DNA of 64,000 bases from Pseudomonadota bacterium (GCA_018240285.1 JAFEGA010000029.1:32230-96229), one strand, 5' to 3'. Positions 31,047 through 40,263 are shown, counted from the stretch's first letter. Translations and numbers: made by a program. Notes: generated by a model from the letters alone, not told the origin.

Positions 31047-31180
31047 AAGCTATCCGGTATTTTCCGTTCGGATGAAATTCCCCGCATAGGTTAAAATACG
31101 TTTTTTTTCAATCCACGCTGAATTTACTGCCCAGTGAATTTTCGTGATTGAATCCGGAAGCCAATAAAAAAGGAATTATT

Positions 31181-32242
31181 ATGAAATACCAGACCGATGA
31201 TTTGCGCATTGTCGGCGTGCACGAACTCACACCACCGGTCGAATTGCATCGGGAATATCCGATGACGGAGATCGCGACGGAAACGGTTTATGCCGCGCGG
31301 CAAAGCACTCATCGCATTTTGCACGGTGAAGACGACCGCTTGCTGGTCGTGGTCGGTCCTTGCTCGATTCACGATGTCGACGCTGCATTGGAGTATGCGG
31401 CGCGGCTGAAGCATTTGCGCGAAAAATTGAAGCCGCAACTGCATATTGTGATGCGGGTGTACTTTGAGAAACCGCGCACCACGATCGGCTGGAAAGGGCT
31501 GATCAACGATCCCGATCTGGATAACAGCTTTCATATCAACAAAGGTTTGCGGACGGCGCGCAGGCTATTGCTGGATCTGAATACCATCGGCATGCCATCG
31601 GCTACCGAGTACCTGGATCTGATTAGTCCGCAGTATTTGTCGGACCTGATCAGCTGGGCGGCGATCGGTGCGCGCACGACTGAAAGCCAGGGGCATCGCG
31701 AACTGGCATCCGGCGTTTCCTGTCCGATCGGTTTCAAAAATGGCACGTACGGTAATTTGAATATTGCGATCGATGCGATTGCCGCGGCATCTCGCCCGCA
31801 TCATTTTCTATCCGTCACCAAGGAAGGACATACCGCCATTTTTGCCACCAAGGGGAATGAAGATTGCCACATCATTCTGCGCGGCGGGCGTAAACCGAAT
31901 TATGATGCGGATAGCGTCGCAGCAGCGGTGGAAGAATTAAAAAAAGCCAAACTGCCGCAACATCTGATGATCGATTTCAGCCATGCGAATAGCCACAAGG
32001 ATTACCGCCGTCAAGCCGAAGTCGCAGTCAATGTAGCGGAGCAGATTGCGAACGGGAATCATGCGATCTGCGGTGTGATGATCGAAAGCCATTTGGTCGA
32101 AGGCAACCAAAAAGCCGACGGCAAAAAGCGTGAAGAGCTGGTTTACGGACAGAGTATTACGGACGGTTGCATCAATTTTGAGACGACGGAGCATGTGTTG
32201 CAGCAGCTTGCCGATGCGGTTGGGAAGCGCAGAAAGAAATAG
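31181..32242 (+). CDS. aroG: 3-deoxy-7-phosphoheptulonate synthase (DAHP synthase, class I)
   Basis: First step of aromatic amino acid synthesis: phosphoenolpyruvate plus erythrose-4-phosphate gives DAHP. Motifs include VVVGPCSIHD, MRVYFEKPRTTIGWKGLIND, the metal-binding cysteine in this region, and DFSHANSHK. The ATG at 31181 (MKYQTDDLRI) has AAAAAAGGA upstream and gives 353 residues, the family length; an earlier in-frame start at 31148 is unlikely. The feedback effector (Phe, Tyr or Trp) cannot be decided with confidence, though the sequence is most like AroG. Confidence 0.92.
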   Translation: MKYQTDDLRIVGVHELTPPVELHREYPMTEIATETVYAARQSTHRILHGEDDRLLVVVGPCSIHDVDAALEYAARLKHLREKLKPQLHIVMRVYFEKPRTTIGWKGLINDPDLDNSFHINKGLRTARRLLLDLNTIGMPSATEYLDLISPQYLSDLISWAAIGARTTESQGHRELASGVSCPIGFKNGTYGNLNIAIDAIAAASRPHHFLSVTKEGHTAIFATKGNEDCHIILRGGRKPNYDADSVAAAVEELKKAKLPQHLMIDFSHANSHKDYRRQAEVAVNVAEQIANGNHAICGVMIESHLVEGNQKADGKKREELVYGQSITDGCINFETTEHVLQQLADAVGKRRKK

Positions 32243-32320
32243 CGTAGCTGGCTGACTTTGCCTCTTCAAGAAGCTGCTGCATGGGCGAAAGCCGATAGTC
32301 CGTAAAAATGAGGGGAGGGT

Positions 32321-33277
32321 ATGGCTAAAATTCTGGTAACCGGTGCAACCGGTCAAATCGGCGCCGAATTGACGCTGGCGTTGCGCGAGCGCCATGGCGC
32401 GGATAACGTGATTGCCGCCGGGCATCGCCGCGAACCGTCTGGCAATCTGGCGCAGACCGGCCCTTATCTCAGTCTCGATGTGCGCGACGCGGCGGCGCTC
32501 GATGCCGTGGTGTCAGGGCAGCGGATTACTGTCATTTACCACCTCGCTGCATTGCTTTCCGCCGTGGCCGAGGAGCAGCCGTTGCAGGCGTGGGATATCA
32601 ACATGAATGGTCTGCTGAATGTGCTGGAAAGCGCGCGTAAGCACGGTTGTCAGGTGTTTTTTCCCAGTTCCATCGCCGCGTTCGGTCCCGGTACGCCGCC
32701 GTTCGATACCCCGCAGGATACCGTGCAGCATCCATCGACGATCTACGGTATTACCAAAGTTACCGGTGAATTGCTGTGCGATTACTATCACTGCCGTTAC
32801 GGCGTCGATGCGCGCGGTGTGCGCTATCCCGGACTGATTTCCAATCAGGTGCTGCCGGGCGGCGGCACCACCGATTATGCCGTCGATATTTTTTACGCCG
32901 CGGTGAAGCAGCGGCATTACGATTGTTTTCTGCGCGCCGATACGCAGCTCGACATGATGTACATGCCCGATGCCATCCAAGCGGCGATCCAATTGATGGA
33001 AACCGATGCGAACCGATTGATGCACCGCAACGGTTTCAACGTCACCGCGATGAGTTTCACACCGGCGCAATTGGCGGCGGAAATACAACAGCACCTGCCC
33101 GGTTTTACCATCGGTTATGCTATCGATCCGCTGCGCCAGGCGATCGCCGATTCCTGGCCGCGTCATATGGACGACAGTGCCGCCCGCGTTGAATGGGGTT
33201 GGCAGCCACAGTACGATTTAACGGCGATGGTGACCGATATGCTGCGGCATATCACGGCCAAATTACGCAACGAATAA
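32321..33277 (+). CDS. NAD-dependent L-threonine 3-dehydrogenase (short-chain/epimerase type)
   Basis: A 318-residue member of the extended short-chain family. GATGQIG at residues 8-14 binds NAD; the catalytic set is in PSSIAAFGP and the Tyr-Lys pair in STIYGITKVTGE. The substrate loop RYPGLISNQVLPGGGTTDYAVDIF... is characteristic of epimerase-like threonine dehydrogenases. It is followed at 12 bases by a 2-amino-3-ketobutyrate CoA ligase gene, which supports threonine breakdown to glycine and acetyl-CoA. A sugar epimerase is the alternative if context is ignored. AGGGGAGGG precedes the start. Confidence 0.85.
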   Translation: MAKILVTGATGQIGAELTLALRERHGADNVIAAGHRREPSGNLAQTGPYLSLDVRDAAALDAVVSGQRITVIYHLAALLSAVAEEQPLQAWDINMNGLLNVLESARKHGCQVFFPSSIAAFGPGTPPFDTPQDTVQHPSTIYGITKVTGELLCDYYHCRYGVDARGVRYPGLISNQVLPGGGTTDYAVDIFYAAVKQRHYDCFLRADTQLDMMYMPDAIQAAIQLMETDANRLMHRNGFNVTAMSFTPAQLAAEIQQHLPGFTIGYAIDPLRQAIADSWPRHMDDSAARVEWGWQPQYDLTAMVTDMLRHITAKLRNE

Positions 33278-33289
33278 CCGGAGATTACG

Positions 33290-34513
33290 ATGTCGCTCGC
33301 GAAAATAGAACCGCTGTTCCAATCAAAACTCAATCACTTGCAGCAGCAGGGCGTGCGCAAGGGTGAAGAAAAAGTCGTCACTGGCGTGCTGCCGCCGTCT
33401 GCCGGTTTCGGCCCGCGCTACCGGTTGCAGGGCCATGATGAACGCGCGTTCCTGCGCATGAATTCAAATTCCTATCTGGGATTGGCGCGGCATCCGGCAG
33501 TGATCGAGGCGGAAACACGCGCGGTCGAGGAATTCGGCACGGGTCCCGGCGCGGTGCGTTTCATCAGCGGCACCTTCGCGCCGCATATCGAGCTGGAACG
33601 GCGGCTGGCAGCGTTTCACGGACGCGAAGCGGCGATGCTGTTCAGCGCCGCCTACGCGACGATGACCGGCGTGCTGCCGCAGCTGATTTCCGAGCAAACG
33701 CTAGTGGTCAGTGATGCGCTCAATCACAATTGCATCATCAATGCGATCCGTTTGGCACATCCTGCCGGGAAGGCGATTTATGCGCACAGCAATATCAGCG
33801 AATTAGAAAATATCCTGAACACCAACCGTGATCGCTATCAGCGCGTGTGCGTCGTGACCGACGGGATTTTCAGCATGCGCGGCGATCATGCGCCGCTGGC
33901 CGAGCTGGCCGCTTGTTGTGCCAGGCACCAGGATGATTATGCCGAAGGTATCGTTACCGTTGTGGATGACTCGCACGGCATTGGCGCTTTTGGTAAAACC
34001 GGACGCGGTAGCGAGGAAGTAACCGGTGCTCAGGCGGATATTTTGATTGCCACGCTTGGAAAATCATTCGGTGTCAACGGCGGCTATGTGGCCGCCAGCG
34101 CTACCACGATTGCCTATTTGCGCGAAACAGCACCGCTGTATATTTATTCCAACCCCATCACACCCGCCGAAGCGGCGGCTGCACTGGCGGCATTGGATGT
34201 GCTGGAGAGTCCGGAAGGCTTGCAGCTGCTTGAACGATTGCGCGATTTCAGCCGTAAACTGCGATCAGGATTGCAGCAATTGGGTTTCGAGACGCTCAGC
34301 GGGGAACACCCGATCGTGCCGCTATTCATCCGCGACACCGCCAAAACCGCCGCGCTGGTGGCGCATCTGTTCGATCACAATATTCTCGCCACCGGTTTGA
34401 ATTATCCGGTCGTGCCGCAGGGCGATCAGGAAATCCGCTTGCAGGTTTCCGCCGAACATACCGGCAAAGATTTGGAGTATTTACTCAATGTATTGGCGGA
34501 TTTTCGCCAGTAG
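33290..34513 (+). CDS. kbl: 2-amino-3-ketobutyrate CoA ligase (alpha-oxoamine synthase family)
   Basis: A PLP enzyme of 407 residues that cleaves 2-amino-3-oxobutyrate with CoA to glycine and acetyl-CoA. The fold-type-I signatures are NSNSYLGLARHP, GTGPGAVRFISGT, VVDDSHGIGAFGKTGRG and the PLP lysine in ATLGKSFGVNGGY (about residue 256). The family also contains BioF, HemA and Spt; the neighbouring threonine dehydrogenase argues for Kbl. No biotin or haem genes are near. Confidence 0.87.
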   Translation: MSLAKIEPLFQSKLNHLQQQGVRKGEEKVVTGVLPPSAGFGPRYRLQGHDERAFLRMNSNSYLGLARHPAVIEAETRAVEEFGTGPGAVRFISGTFAPHIELERRLAAFHGREAAMLFSAAYATMTGVLPQLISEQTLVVSDALNHNCIINAIRLAHPAGKAIYAHSNISELENILNTNRDRYQRVCVVTDGIFSMRGDHAPLAELAACCARHQDDYAEGIVTVVDDSHGIGAFGKTGRGSEEVTGAQADILIATLGKSFGVNGGYVAASATTIAYLRETAPLYIYSNPITPAEAAAALAALDVLESPEGLQLLERLRDFSRKLRSGLQQLGFETLSGEHPIVPLFIRDTAKTAALVAHLFDHNILATGLNYPVVPQGDQEIRLQVSAEHTGKDLEYLLNVLADFRQ

Positions 34514-34530
34514 CACGAGATTCGGCCGGG

Positions 34531-34792
34531 TTATTTCGCGGCGTCTTTGGCTTGATTCTTTATCTCTTCAGTGATTTCTTCTACTTTTCCCTGAGCTTTT
34601 TCAGAAGCTTCCTTCGCAGCACTCGTGATATCTTCGATGGCATCGCGCGCTTTCTCGTGAGGGCGCCGGTCCAGCGCATCGTCGACTTTATCCTTTACCT
34701 TTGCTGTGGTATCCGTTTGTTTTTGTTCACAGGCGGATAAAGTCAGGAGTGCTATGACGATGATAAAAAGATAGTGTGGTTTCATGTTCATC
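34531..34792 (-). CDS. Small lipoprotein with amphipathic helix
   Basis: An 86-residue predicted lipoprotein. The leader ends in the lipobox LSAC; the mature part is Lys/Glu/Ala-rich and predicted helical (KVKDKVDDALDRRPHEKARDAI, then AKEASEKAQGKVEEI), like small stress-related envelope lipoproteins. The start is MNMKPHYL at 34792 or the next Met at 34786, after AGAGAGAG. It follows the OmpA-like lipoprotein gene on the same strand with a 70-base gap. No specific function is visible. Confidence 0.7.
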
Positions 34793-34863
34793 TCTCTCTT
34801 CGTGATTAGAACCAAGCGGTACTCGCCTAGCTAGTCATCATTTAACCAGGCGAGTCTTTTACC

Positions 34864-35556
34864 TTATTTTACATTGGGACAATCGACGTAATTCGGGTGT
34901 GAGGTGATTACAATCGCTACACGGTTTTCCTGATCGGGCGTGTTGTCAGCACCTGGAACTTCGCCAATTGGTTTGGCGATTAATTGACCGGGCTTGGCGC
35001 CATTGGCTATCAATCGTTGTATGATTTCCCTGGCTCTTCTTTCCGACAAGTCCTGATTGTATTCCGGTTTGCCGACAGTATCCGTCGATGCGGTGACGGT
35101 TGCAGTCGCATCGGGATGGGCTTCCAGCCAATTGCCCACTTTGCTGATCGTTTCGTCTTTGGTTTTAAAGGGTACTGCGCTGCCGGTTTTGAAGTAAGCG
35201 ACGGTATCGTGAATCGCTTCTTTTTTATGGTGGTTATGGCTATGCACTTCGGTCAGCCACAAGCACATTTCCTTCTCGGCTTCTAAACGATGGCGCGCGG
35301 CTGATTTAGCGGCATCCAACGCCTTTTGCTTCTCGTTGATATTCCAGTAATGATTCTTTTCAAGATGACCCAGAATCTCATTAGCGGTTTCCAGATCTTC
35401 TTCGGATTGCTCTTGATGTAGCATGGCTTGCCCATAGTGACCGGTTCTGGCGGCTTTTATTTCGGCTTTCAGATCGTCCGTATCGATTTTTGGTGTAGCA
35501 CAGGCGGTTAAAAACAGCGTCAAAATTGCAAGCGGCAAGTAGTGATATTTTTTCAT
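34864..35556 (-). CDS. OmpA-family lipoprotein
   Basis: A 230-residue lipoprotein: leader with lipobox TACA (Cys at about residue 19), a helical region (about 30-110), then an OmpA-like peptidoglycan-binding domain (about 120-222) with VAYFKTGSAVP, a TASTDTVGKPEYN turn in place of the usual GHTD, and LSERRAREI. It probably ties the outer membrane to the wall. GAGGA precedes the start. It shares direction and close spacing with the TIGR04073-like gene upstream, so an operon is likely. Confidence 0.82.
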   Translation of the reverse strand: MKKYHYLPLAILTLFLTACATPKIDTDDLKAEIKAARTGHYGQAMLHQEQSEEDLETANEILGHLEKNHYWNINEKQKALDAAKSAARHRLEAEKEMCLWLTEVHSHNHHKKEAIHDTVAYFKTGSAVPFKTKDETISKVGNWLEAHPDATATVTASTDTVGKPEYNQDLSERRAREIIQRLIANGAKPGQLIAKPIGEVPGADNTPDQENRVAIVITSHPNYVDCPNVK

Positions 35557-35592
35557 GATGATATCCTCGTGATTGAATTAGTCGCGGCAGAG

Positions 35593-35985
35593 CTACTCGC
35601 CATCGTCCAGCGGACCGTAACTTGTCCAGTAACCGGGATAATGCAAACCGAAATAACGGCTATCTTCACTGAAGCGATCCCAGACATAAGCCGGTGATGC
35701 AAACTCATTGGTCGGAATCGGTGAAGTGATGACTTCCACGCCACCCACCAGTGTCCGGCTTACCCCTTGTATAATTCCGCGGATAAGCCCCCACGTCAGA
35801 CCTACCAGAATATTTTGATCATTGGTGATATTGATGATGTTCTTGGGAACTTCGATAAAACCGAAGGCAATGTTGGCAGCACCTTGGCTTAGTTTGTCGA
35901 TGAAGTAACTTTCCGCTTTGACTGGTGACGTCATCATGAAAAAACACGTCAGAATACAGGTAGTCAGAATTTTATTTTTACTCAT
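35593..35985 (-). CDS. TIGR04073-like exosortase-associated protein
   Basis: A 130-residue exported protein with a signal peptide (cut after PVKA). The mature part has the small-residue pattern DKLSQGAANIAFGFIEVPKN, then GLTWGLIRGIIQGVSRTLVG and VITSPIP, which I recognise as the TIGR04073 family found in exosortase-containing bacteria; its function is unknown. AAGGAG lies just before the ATG at 35985; an upstream in-frame start (36027) is unlikely. Exosortase-associated genes also occur at 57-61 kb here. The assignment is from memory of the family pattern. Confidence 0.72.
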   Translation of the reverse strand: MSKNKILTTCILTCFFMMTSPVKAESYFIDKLSQGAANIAFGFIEVPKNIINITNDQNILVGLTWGLIRGIIQGVSRTLVGGVEVITSPIPTNEFASPAYVWDRFSEDSRYFGLHYPGYWTSYGPLDDGE

Positions 35986-36141
35986 GAGTAGCTCCTTGTT
36001 TTTAGAATTGAAACTACGCGAGACCATGCACAGCCACTGGAAAGTGCAGACCTCACACCGATCCTTACTTTGTTTGCTGACTTGGCTGGAAAACTGTTTG
36101 AAAGCCGTCTTTTTATGATAAACCTGTTAATCCGGCAAAAA

Positions 36142-36161
36142 AAATAAGCATTTGCTTATTT
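36142..36161. promoter_or_regulatory. Inverted repeat upstream of TIGR04073-like gene
   Basis: AAATAAGCA and TGCTTATTT are perfect complements separated by TT. The site lies about 155 bases upstream of the TIGR04073-like start and just after the end of corA. A second AT-rich palindrome, CTTATATATAAG, follows at 36178-36189. A similar ATAAGCA/TGCTTAT repeat lies upstream of corA. Operator function is inference. Confidence 0.4.
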
Positions 36162-36206
36162 CTGTCTAAGTTTATTGCTTATATATAAGATAGTACCGGT
36201 AATTAT

Positions 36207-37220
36207 TTACAACCAGCCAATGCGCTTGAAACGGATATAGAGAAACAGACAAGCCAGGAAAATAGTCAATAGCGCCAGCGGGTAGCCGAATTCCCATTGC
36301 AATTCGGGCATATGTTTAAAATTCATCCCCCAAATTCCGGCCAAAGCTGTGGCGGCGGCAAAAATCCCCGCCCATGCGGCCAGGCGCTTGCTGACCTCAT
36401 TGTTTTCAATCGCGCCGATCGAGAGATTGACCTGGATTGCCGTGCTGATCGTATCGCGGATGGTGTCGATGGAGGCGTTAATGCGGATCAAATGATCATG
36501 GACATTGCGGAAATAATCCCGGATATTGGCACACAATACAGGGCCCCGGTTACTCGATAATTTTCCGGCTACTTCCATCAATGGAGCGACCACATGTTTC
36601 AGGATGGTGATTTTCCGCTTCAGCGCATAGAGCCGTTCGATATTGCTGAGTCCGGCTTCCCTAGTGAAAATCTGCTCTTCGATTTCTTCCAGCTCGGATT
36701 CCAGCAAGTCGATGGTGGGAAAATAGCGGTCGACTACGGCATCCATCAACGCATACAAAACAAAACCCGGTCCTTGCTGCAAAAGATGCGGCTCGCGCTC
36801 GCAGCGTTCGCGTACCCCATGAAAATGTTGCCGGCTCTGGTTCCTGACTGACAAGATATAATTCGGCCCGGCAAAAATATGTATTTCACCGAGATTCATT
36901 TCTCCATCGCGGTATTCGAGCAGATGCATGACAATGAAGATCGATTCCCCATATTCCTCGAGCTTAGGGCGTTGGTGGCCGTGGTGCGCGTCTTCCACCG
37001 CCAGCTCATGAAGATCGAACTCACTTTTTAATTTCTCCAATTCCTCGTGCGTAGCATCGCGCAGTGCAACCCAGACAAAACACCCCGGCCGTTCGAGGTA
37101 ATCGCTGATTTCCTCCACGGCCAATTCGGTCAAGCGGGCGCCGTTTTCATAAGCAACACAATTGATGAGCACCTTAAGATCCTTGCTATTGTTTAAGAAG
37201 TACCAGTCTACCCGCTTCAT
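36207..37220 (-). CDS. corA: CorA-type magnesium/cobalt transporter
   Basis: Pentameric inner-membrane divalent cation channel. The long N-terminal cytoplasmic domain is followed by two C-terminal helices; the signature GMNFKHMPE lies between them (the GMN selectivity motif) and the chain ends in a basic RFKRIGWL. The family start is most likely the Met at 37220 (MKRVDWYFLN), giving 337 residues; the open frame begins at 37283. A palindromic site lies upstream. The HHGHQRPKLEEYGES segment is typical of the family. Confidence 0.92.
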   Translation of the reverse strand: MKRVDWYFLNNSKDLKVLINCVAYENGARLTELAVEEISDYLERPGCFVWVALRDATHEELEKLKSEFDLHELAVEDAHHGHQRPKLEEYGESIFIVMHLLEYRDGEMNLGEIHIFAGPNYILSVRNQSRQHFHGVRERCEREPHLLQQGPGFVLYALMDAVVDRYFPTIDLLESELEEIEEQIFTREAGLSNIERLYALKRKITILKHVVAPLMEVAGKLSSNRGPVLCANIRDYFRNVHDHLIRINASIDTIRDTISTAIQVNLSIGAIENNEVSKRLAAWAGIFAAATALAGIWGMNFKHMPELQWEFGYPLALLTIFLACLFLYIRFKRIGWL

Positions 37221-37328
37221 GCCGGATTCACTAGCGTCGAGATTGATCTGAAAATATACATTGCGGAGGATGAATCTGGGCATCCGTCAAAAACATCGCG
37301 AGGGCGAAATTGGGAATTAGTAATTAAA

Positions 37329-37347
37329 AATAAGCAAAATGCTTATT
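37329..37347. promoter_or_regulatory. Inverted repeat upstream of corA
   Basis: AATAAGCA and TGCTTATT are complementary around a 3-base spacer (AAA), about 110 bases before the corA start. The half-sites match those at 36142-36161, but the spacer there is 2 bases, which weakens the case for one shared regulator. Confidence 0.35.
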
Positions 37348-37435
37348 CACATATGAAAAAAGGGTTGGTGATGATTGAATTTTTTAAGCGAGCAGAAAAT
37401 TATTAAAATGCGCAGATTAAGATTATCTTGGGAGA

Positions 37436-37590
37436 ATCTGAGAAAGGCGGCGAACGGCGGTCAGGCAAGGCGGAATCAGGGAGGGGAGCGCAATTTACGA
37501 GGAGTAAATGAACATTCTGAGTCTGATTTAGCATAGCATGACCAAAACCAGCCGTTGTACAAAGCTTCCCTGGGATCGTTTATTGATTAA
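37436..37590. repeat. Possible short interspersed element
   Basis: The 415-base gap between corA and the SmbP-like gene has no gene. Its middle part is more GC-rich than its flanks and contains GAATCAGGGAGGGGAGCG ... TACGAGGAGTAAATGA ... CTGAGTCTGATTT, with AATCAG/CTGATT able to pair. The pattern reminds me of short non-autonomous repeats in Nitrosomonas genomes, but I could not find clean terminal repeats. Confidence 0.3.
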
Positions 37591-37698
37591 TTTTTGAAGT
37601 TTTTATTCCTCTAATCCACCCGCCCAAATAAACTATTGATTATATATTTCAATGCGCTTTGCATTATTTATATCAATTTATCGTGAGGATGGGTGATC

Positions 37699-38088
37699 AT
37701 GAAAACAGTAACTTCAGCCATATGCAGCCTAATGCTAATTTTCGCCTCCTTTAACGCTTTCTCCTCCTACAGCACGCTTGCAGGGTTTGATCATTTATCC
37801 GAAGCGATTCTGCACACTTATTCCGCTTTCAGGTCTTCAAATGGGAAAACCGTTGCAAAATATGCCGAAGTTGCGAGAATTCATGCAAGCGCCACAAAAA
37901 ATGATCATCACCGGAAAGTCGATCTTAATTTTCTCAATGAAGGAATCAGATGCTTGAATTTGGCTGTTAAAGAAGGCGAGAACGGTAATATTGATGCCGC
38001 TAAACAGGCAGTCGACGATGCCTTATTGTATTTAATACAATCCGTGAATACTCCCGCTGTATTTCGCAGGATGAGCGATGGCGGATAA
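37699..38088 (+). CDS. SmbP-like small periplasmic metal-binding protein
   Basis: A 129-residue exported protein with a signal peptide (MKTVTSAICSLMLIFASFNA). The mature chain has the two-fold helical-hairpin layout of SmbP: GFDHLSEAILHTYSAFRSSNGKT... and NFLNEGIRCLNLAVKEGENG, with KEGENGNIDAAKQAVDDAL matching the SmbP pattern of repeats. SmbP from N. europaea binds copper and other metals through many His; here the His content is lower. GAGGATGGG precedes the ATG at 37699. The neighbouring czc operon supports a metal role. Confidence 0.7.
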   Translation: MKTVTSAICSLMLIFASFNAFSSYSTLAGFDHLSEAILHTYSAFRSSNGKTVAKYAEVARIHASATKNDHHRKVDLNFLNEGIRCLNLAVKEGENGNIDAAKQAVDDALLYLIQSVNTPAVFRRMSDGG

Positions 38089-38167
38089 GCATTCAAGCGG
38101 ATGATCCAAAGCCGGTAAGTTTCTCGATAGTTATTGAATCTGCGTAACTTGGGAGTGAAAATTCATT

Positions 38168-38784
38168 ATGAAAAAAATGATCTCGGCGGTTTTCTTGGGT
38201 GTACTGTTTGGGATTGTTATCCGCTTGCTCGGCAACGCAAAAAATAACGAATTCAGCTAGAACAGCCACCGAGCAATTACTCCTCAGTGAAGCAATCTCA
38301 CGCAGTCTTTCTAAACAGATCTATTCACCGTTACCTATGCCAAAAGGGGCGATCATTAAACTGGATGTTACCGGATTGACACCGGATAAAGATATGGCGA
38401 AAGGTGTGGTGGCCGCATGGCTGGGATTACTGGGATATACAGTGCAGGATGGCGCGGAAAAAGCTACGCATCGCATAACGTTGTAATCGATTCACTGGGC
38501 TCCGAAACAGGCAATACTTTCTTTGTAATACCACCCATTCAAGGTTCTTTAATACCGATTTCACTACCCGAATTGGCGCTCTTTAAGCCGATTTGCAAAG
38601 CGGTTATGCTAAATTTCATTTAGATGTTTTTGAGATGCCATCTGGACGGTTCATTACTTCATCGACGCCGTTTATTGCCGGCACTTACTATAACGCATAC
38701 ACCGTATTGTTCTTGATCGGCTTTCATAGAACCGATTTGGATTCACCGCCAAAGGTAAGCGTATTTCCCAAATGGACAAAGTAG
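38168..38784 (+). pseudogene. Frameshifted lipoprotein gene (DUF6655-like)
   Basis: A lipoprotein gene broken by three frameshifts. It starts MKKMISAVFLGVL at 38168, moves frame before LLSACSATQKITNSARTATE (lipobox LSAC), shifts again near 38480 to NVVIDSLGSETGNTFFVIPP, and again near 38595 to YAKFHLDVFEMPSG ... YTVLFLIGF. The pieces align end to end with little loss. The NSARTATEQLLLSEA segment recalls DUF6655, from memory. Function unknown. Translation of an active product is unlikely. Confidence 0.7.
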
Positions 38785-38834
38785 ATAAGACGAGGAAAAG
38801 GAGTGGAGTACCGGAGAGCTTCCTATGCTAAGTG

Positions 38835-40235
38835 TTATTTTTTCCTGGTTGAGAGTGTAGATTTAGCTGGCCCTACCATAGGCAGCGATAGATCTGCATT
38901 GGGTTCTACCCCGATTGATTTGGCTAAGTCGTAATAAGCATTAACCCGGTTGATCATGGCCGTATGGTAATCCAGCATTACCGACTTGTAGCTGCGCTGC
39001 GCATCGATGAATTCCAGTACGCTGATTATTCCTTTAGTGTAGGCCAATTCGGTTCTGTCCCGCACTTGTCGTGCTTGTTGCACCAGCTCTTTTTCGTAAA
39101 GCCTGACAACCTTATCGGCACTTTTCCAGGCAGCCAGCGATGCAACGATGTCATTGCGCACGGCAAGCTTGGTTTCTTCAACTGCCAAATGCATTTGACC
39201 GAGATTAACCGATGCTTTATTAACTTCGCCTTTATATTGATAAAACAAGGGGATTGGAATACTGACCCCGACAAAACCGGTATTCAACACGGTGTTGCTT
39301 GGATCGCGTGCAAAACCTGCACTTAAGGTGACATCGGGATATTTCAACCGATTGGCAAGAATCAGGTCTTTGTCGGCTTGATCGGCCCTGAGTATGTCTC
39401 CTTGCAGATCGGGGCGGAGGGATAATGCTTTCTCGATGAGCGCCTCACGTGCAAGGCTTTGGCCAATTTCGCGTATTTCTGGCCATTTATCTTCAGCGGC
39501 AAGTTGCATCGTGATATCCGGCCAATTCAAAACCACAGCCAAGTTACCTTGCGCTTGTTCGATAGCAGCCTCCGCATTGTCGAGGTCAACTTGCGCCCGC
39601 AAGGATTCCATATTGATACGCAAGAAATCCGGCCCGCGAATATCGCCCGCCTGGAGCCGCAAACGATTGTCGCGAACGATATCTTGATAATGGGTGACAA
39701 TTTCTTTTGCCAGCCAATGATTCTTTTGCGCTTGAAGTAAACCGAAATAAGCATCCCTGACGATATTGGTCAGTATACGCAGCGCATCGCGAAAATCGCT
39801 CTCCGCCGCCTGAGTTGCAATGACGCTGCTTTGCATGCGCAAGCCACGCTTACCGGCCATTTCGATTAATTGACTGAATGCGTAAGTCTCGGCGGGGCCG
39901 CAACTGACATTGTGTCCTTTTTGGCACCCTAAGGCAGCGGAATTGATATTGGAATTTTTACTAATTTCCGAAATTTGCACGCTGATCGTTGGGTTAGGAA
40001 TAGCGGAAGCAATAATCTCCTGTGCTTGAGCCTGGTCAATACTGTAACGAGCCGCCAGCAAATTGAGATTCCGTTGATAAAATAGCTGGATTGCCTGATT
40101 TTCCGTTAACAGGATAGGCTTCGCAGACGCGGCAAACAGCGGCAGTGAAAAAAACATCAGGTTTATCAACAGCGCCGTGATAATAATTTTATAGTGCTTG
40201 CACATAAAACCGGATTTGTGGAATCGGTGTCGCAT
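38835..40235 (-). CDS. czcC: CzcC-type outer-membrane efflux channel
   Basis: TolC-family outer-membrane channel of a heavy-metal RND pump. A signal peptide covers about residues 12-36; the rest is the duplicated helical TolC fold (TENQAIQLFYQRNLNLLAARY and GFVGVSIPIPLFYQYKGEVNKA). Length 466 residues is usual. The ATG at 40235 has CAGAGGC upstream; a second Met at 40205 is closer to the signal peptide. It is the last gene of the czcB-czcA-czcC operon, 28 bases after czcA; the classical order is C-B-A. Confidence 0.88.
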   Translation of the reverse strand: MRHRFHKSGFMCKHYKIIITALLINLMFFSLPLFAASAKPILLTENQAIQLFYQRNLNLLAARYSIDQAQAQEIIASAIPNPTISVQISEISKNSNINSAALGCQKGHNVSCGPAETYAFSQLIEMAGKRGLRMQSSVIATQAAESDFRDALRILTNIVRDAYFGLLQAQKNHWLAKEIVTHYQDIVRDNRLRLQAGDIRGPDFLRINMESLRAQVDLDNAEAAIEQAQGNLAVVLNWPDITMQLAAEDKWPEIREIGQSLAREALIEKALSLRPDLQGDILRADQADKDLILANRLKYPDVTLSAGFARDPSNTVLNTGFVGVSIPIPLFYQYKGEVNKASVNLGQMHLAVEETKLAVRNDIVASLAAWKSADKVVRLYEKELVQQARQVRDRTELAYTKGIISVLEFIDAQRSYKSVMLDYHTAMINRVNAYYDLAKSIGVEPNADLSLPMVGPAKSTLSTRKK

Positions 40236-40263
40236 TGAATGCCTCTGGTGGGGGATTGCCGGG

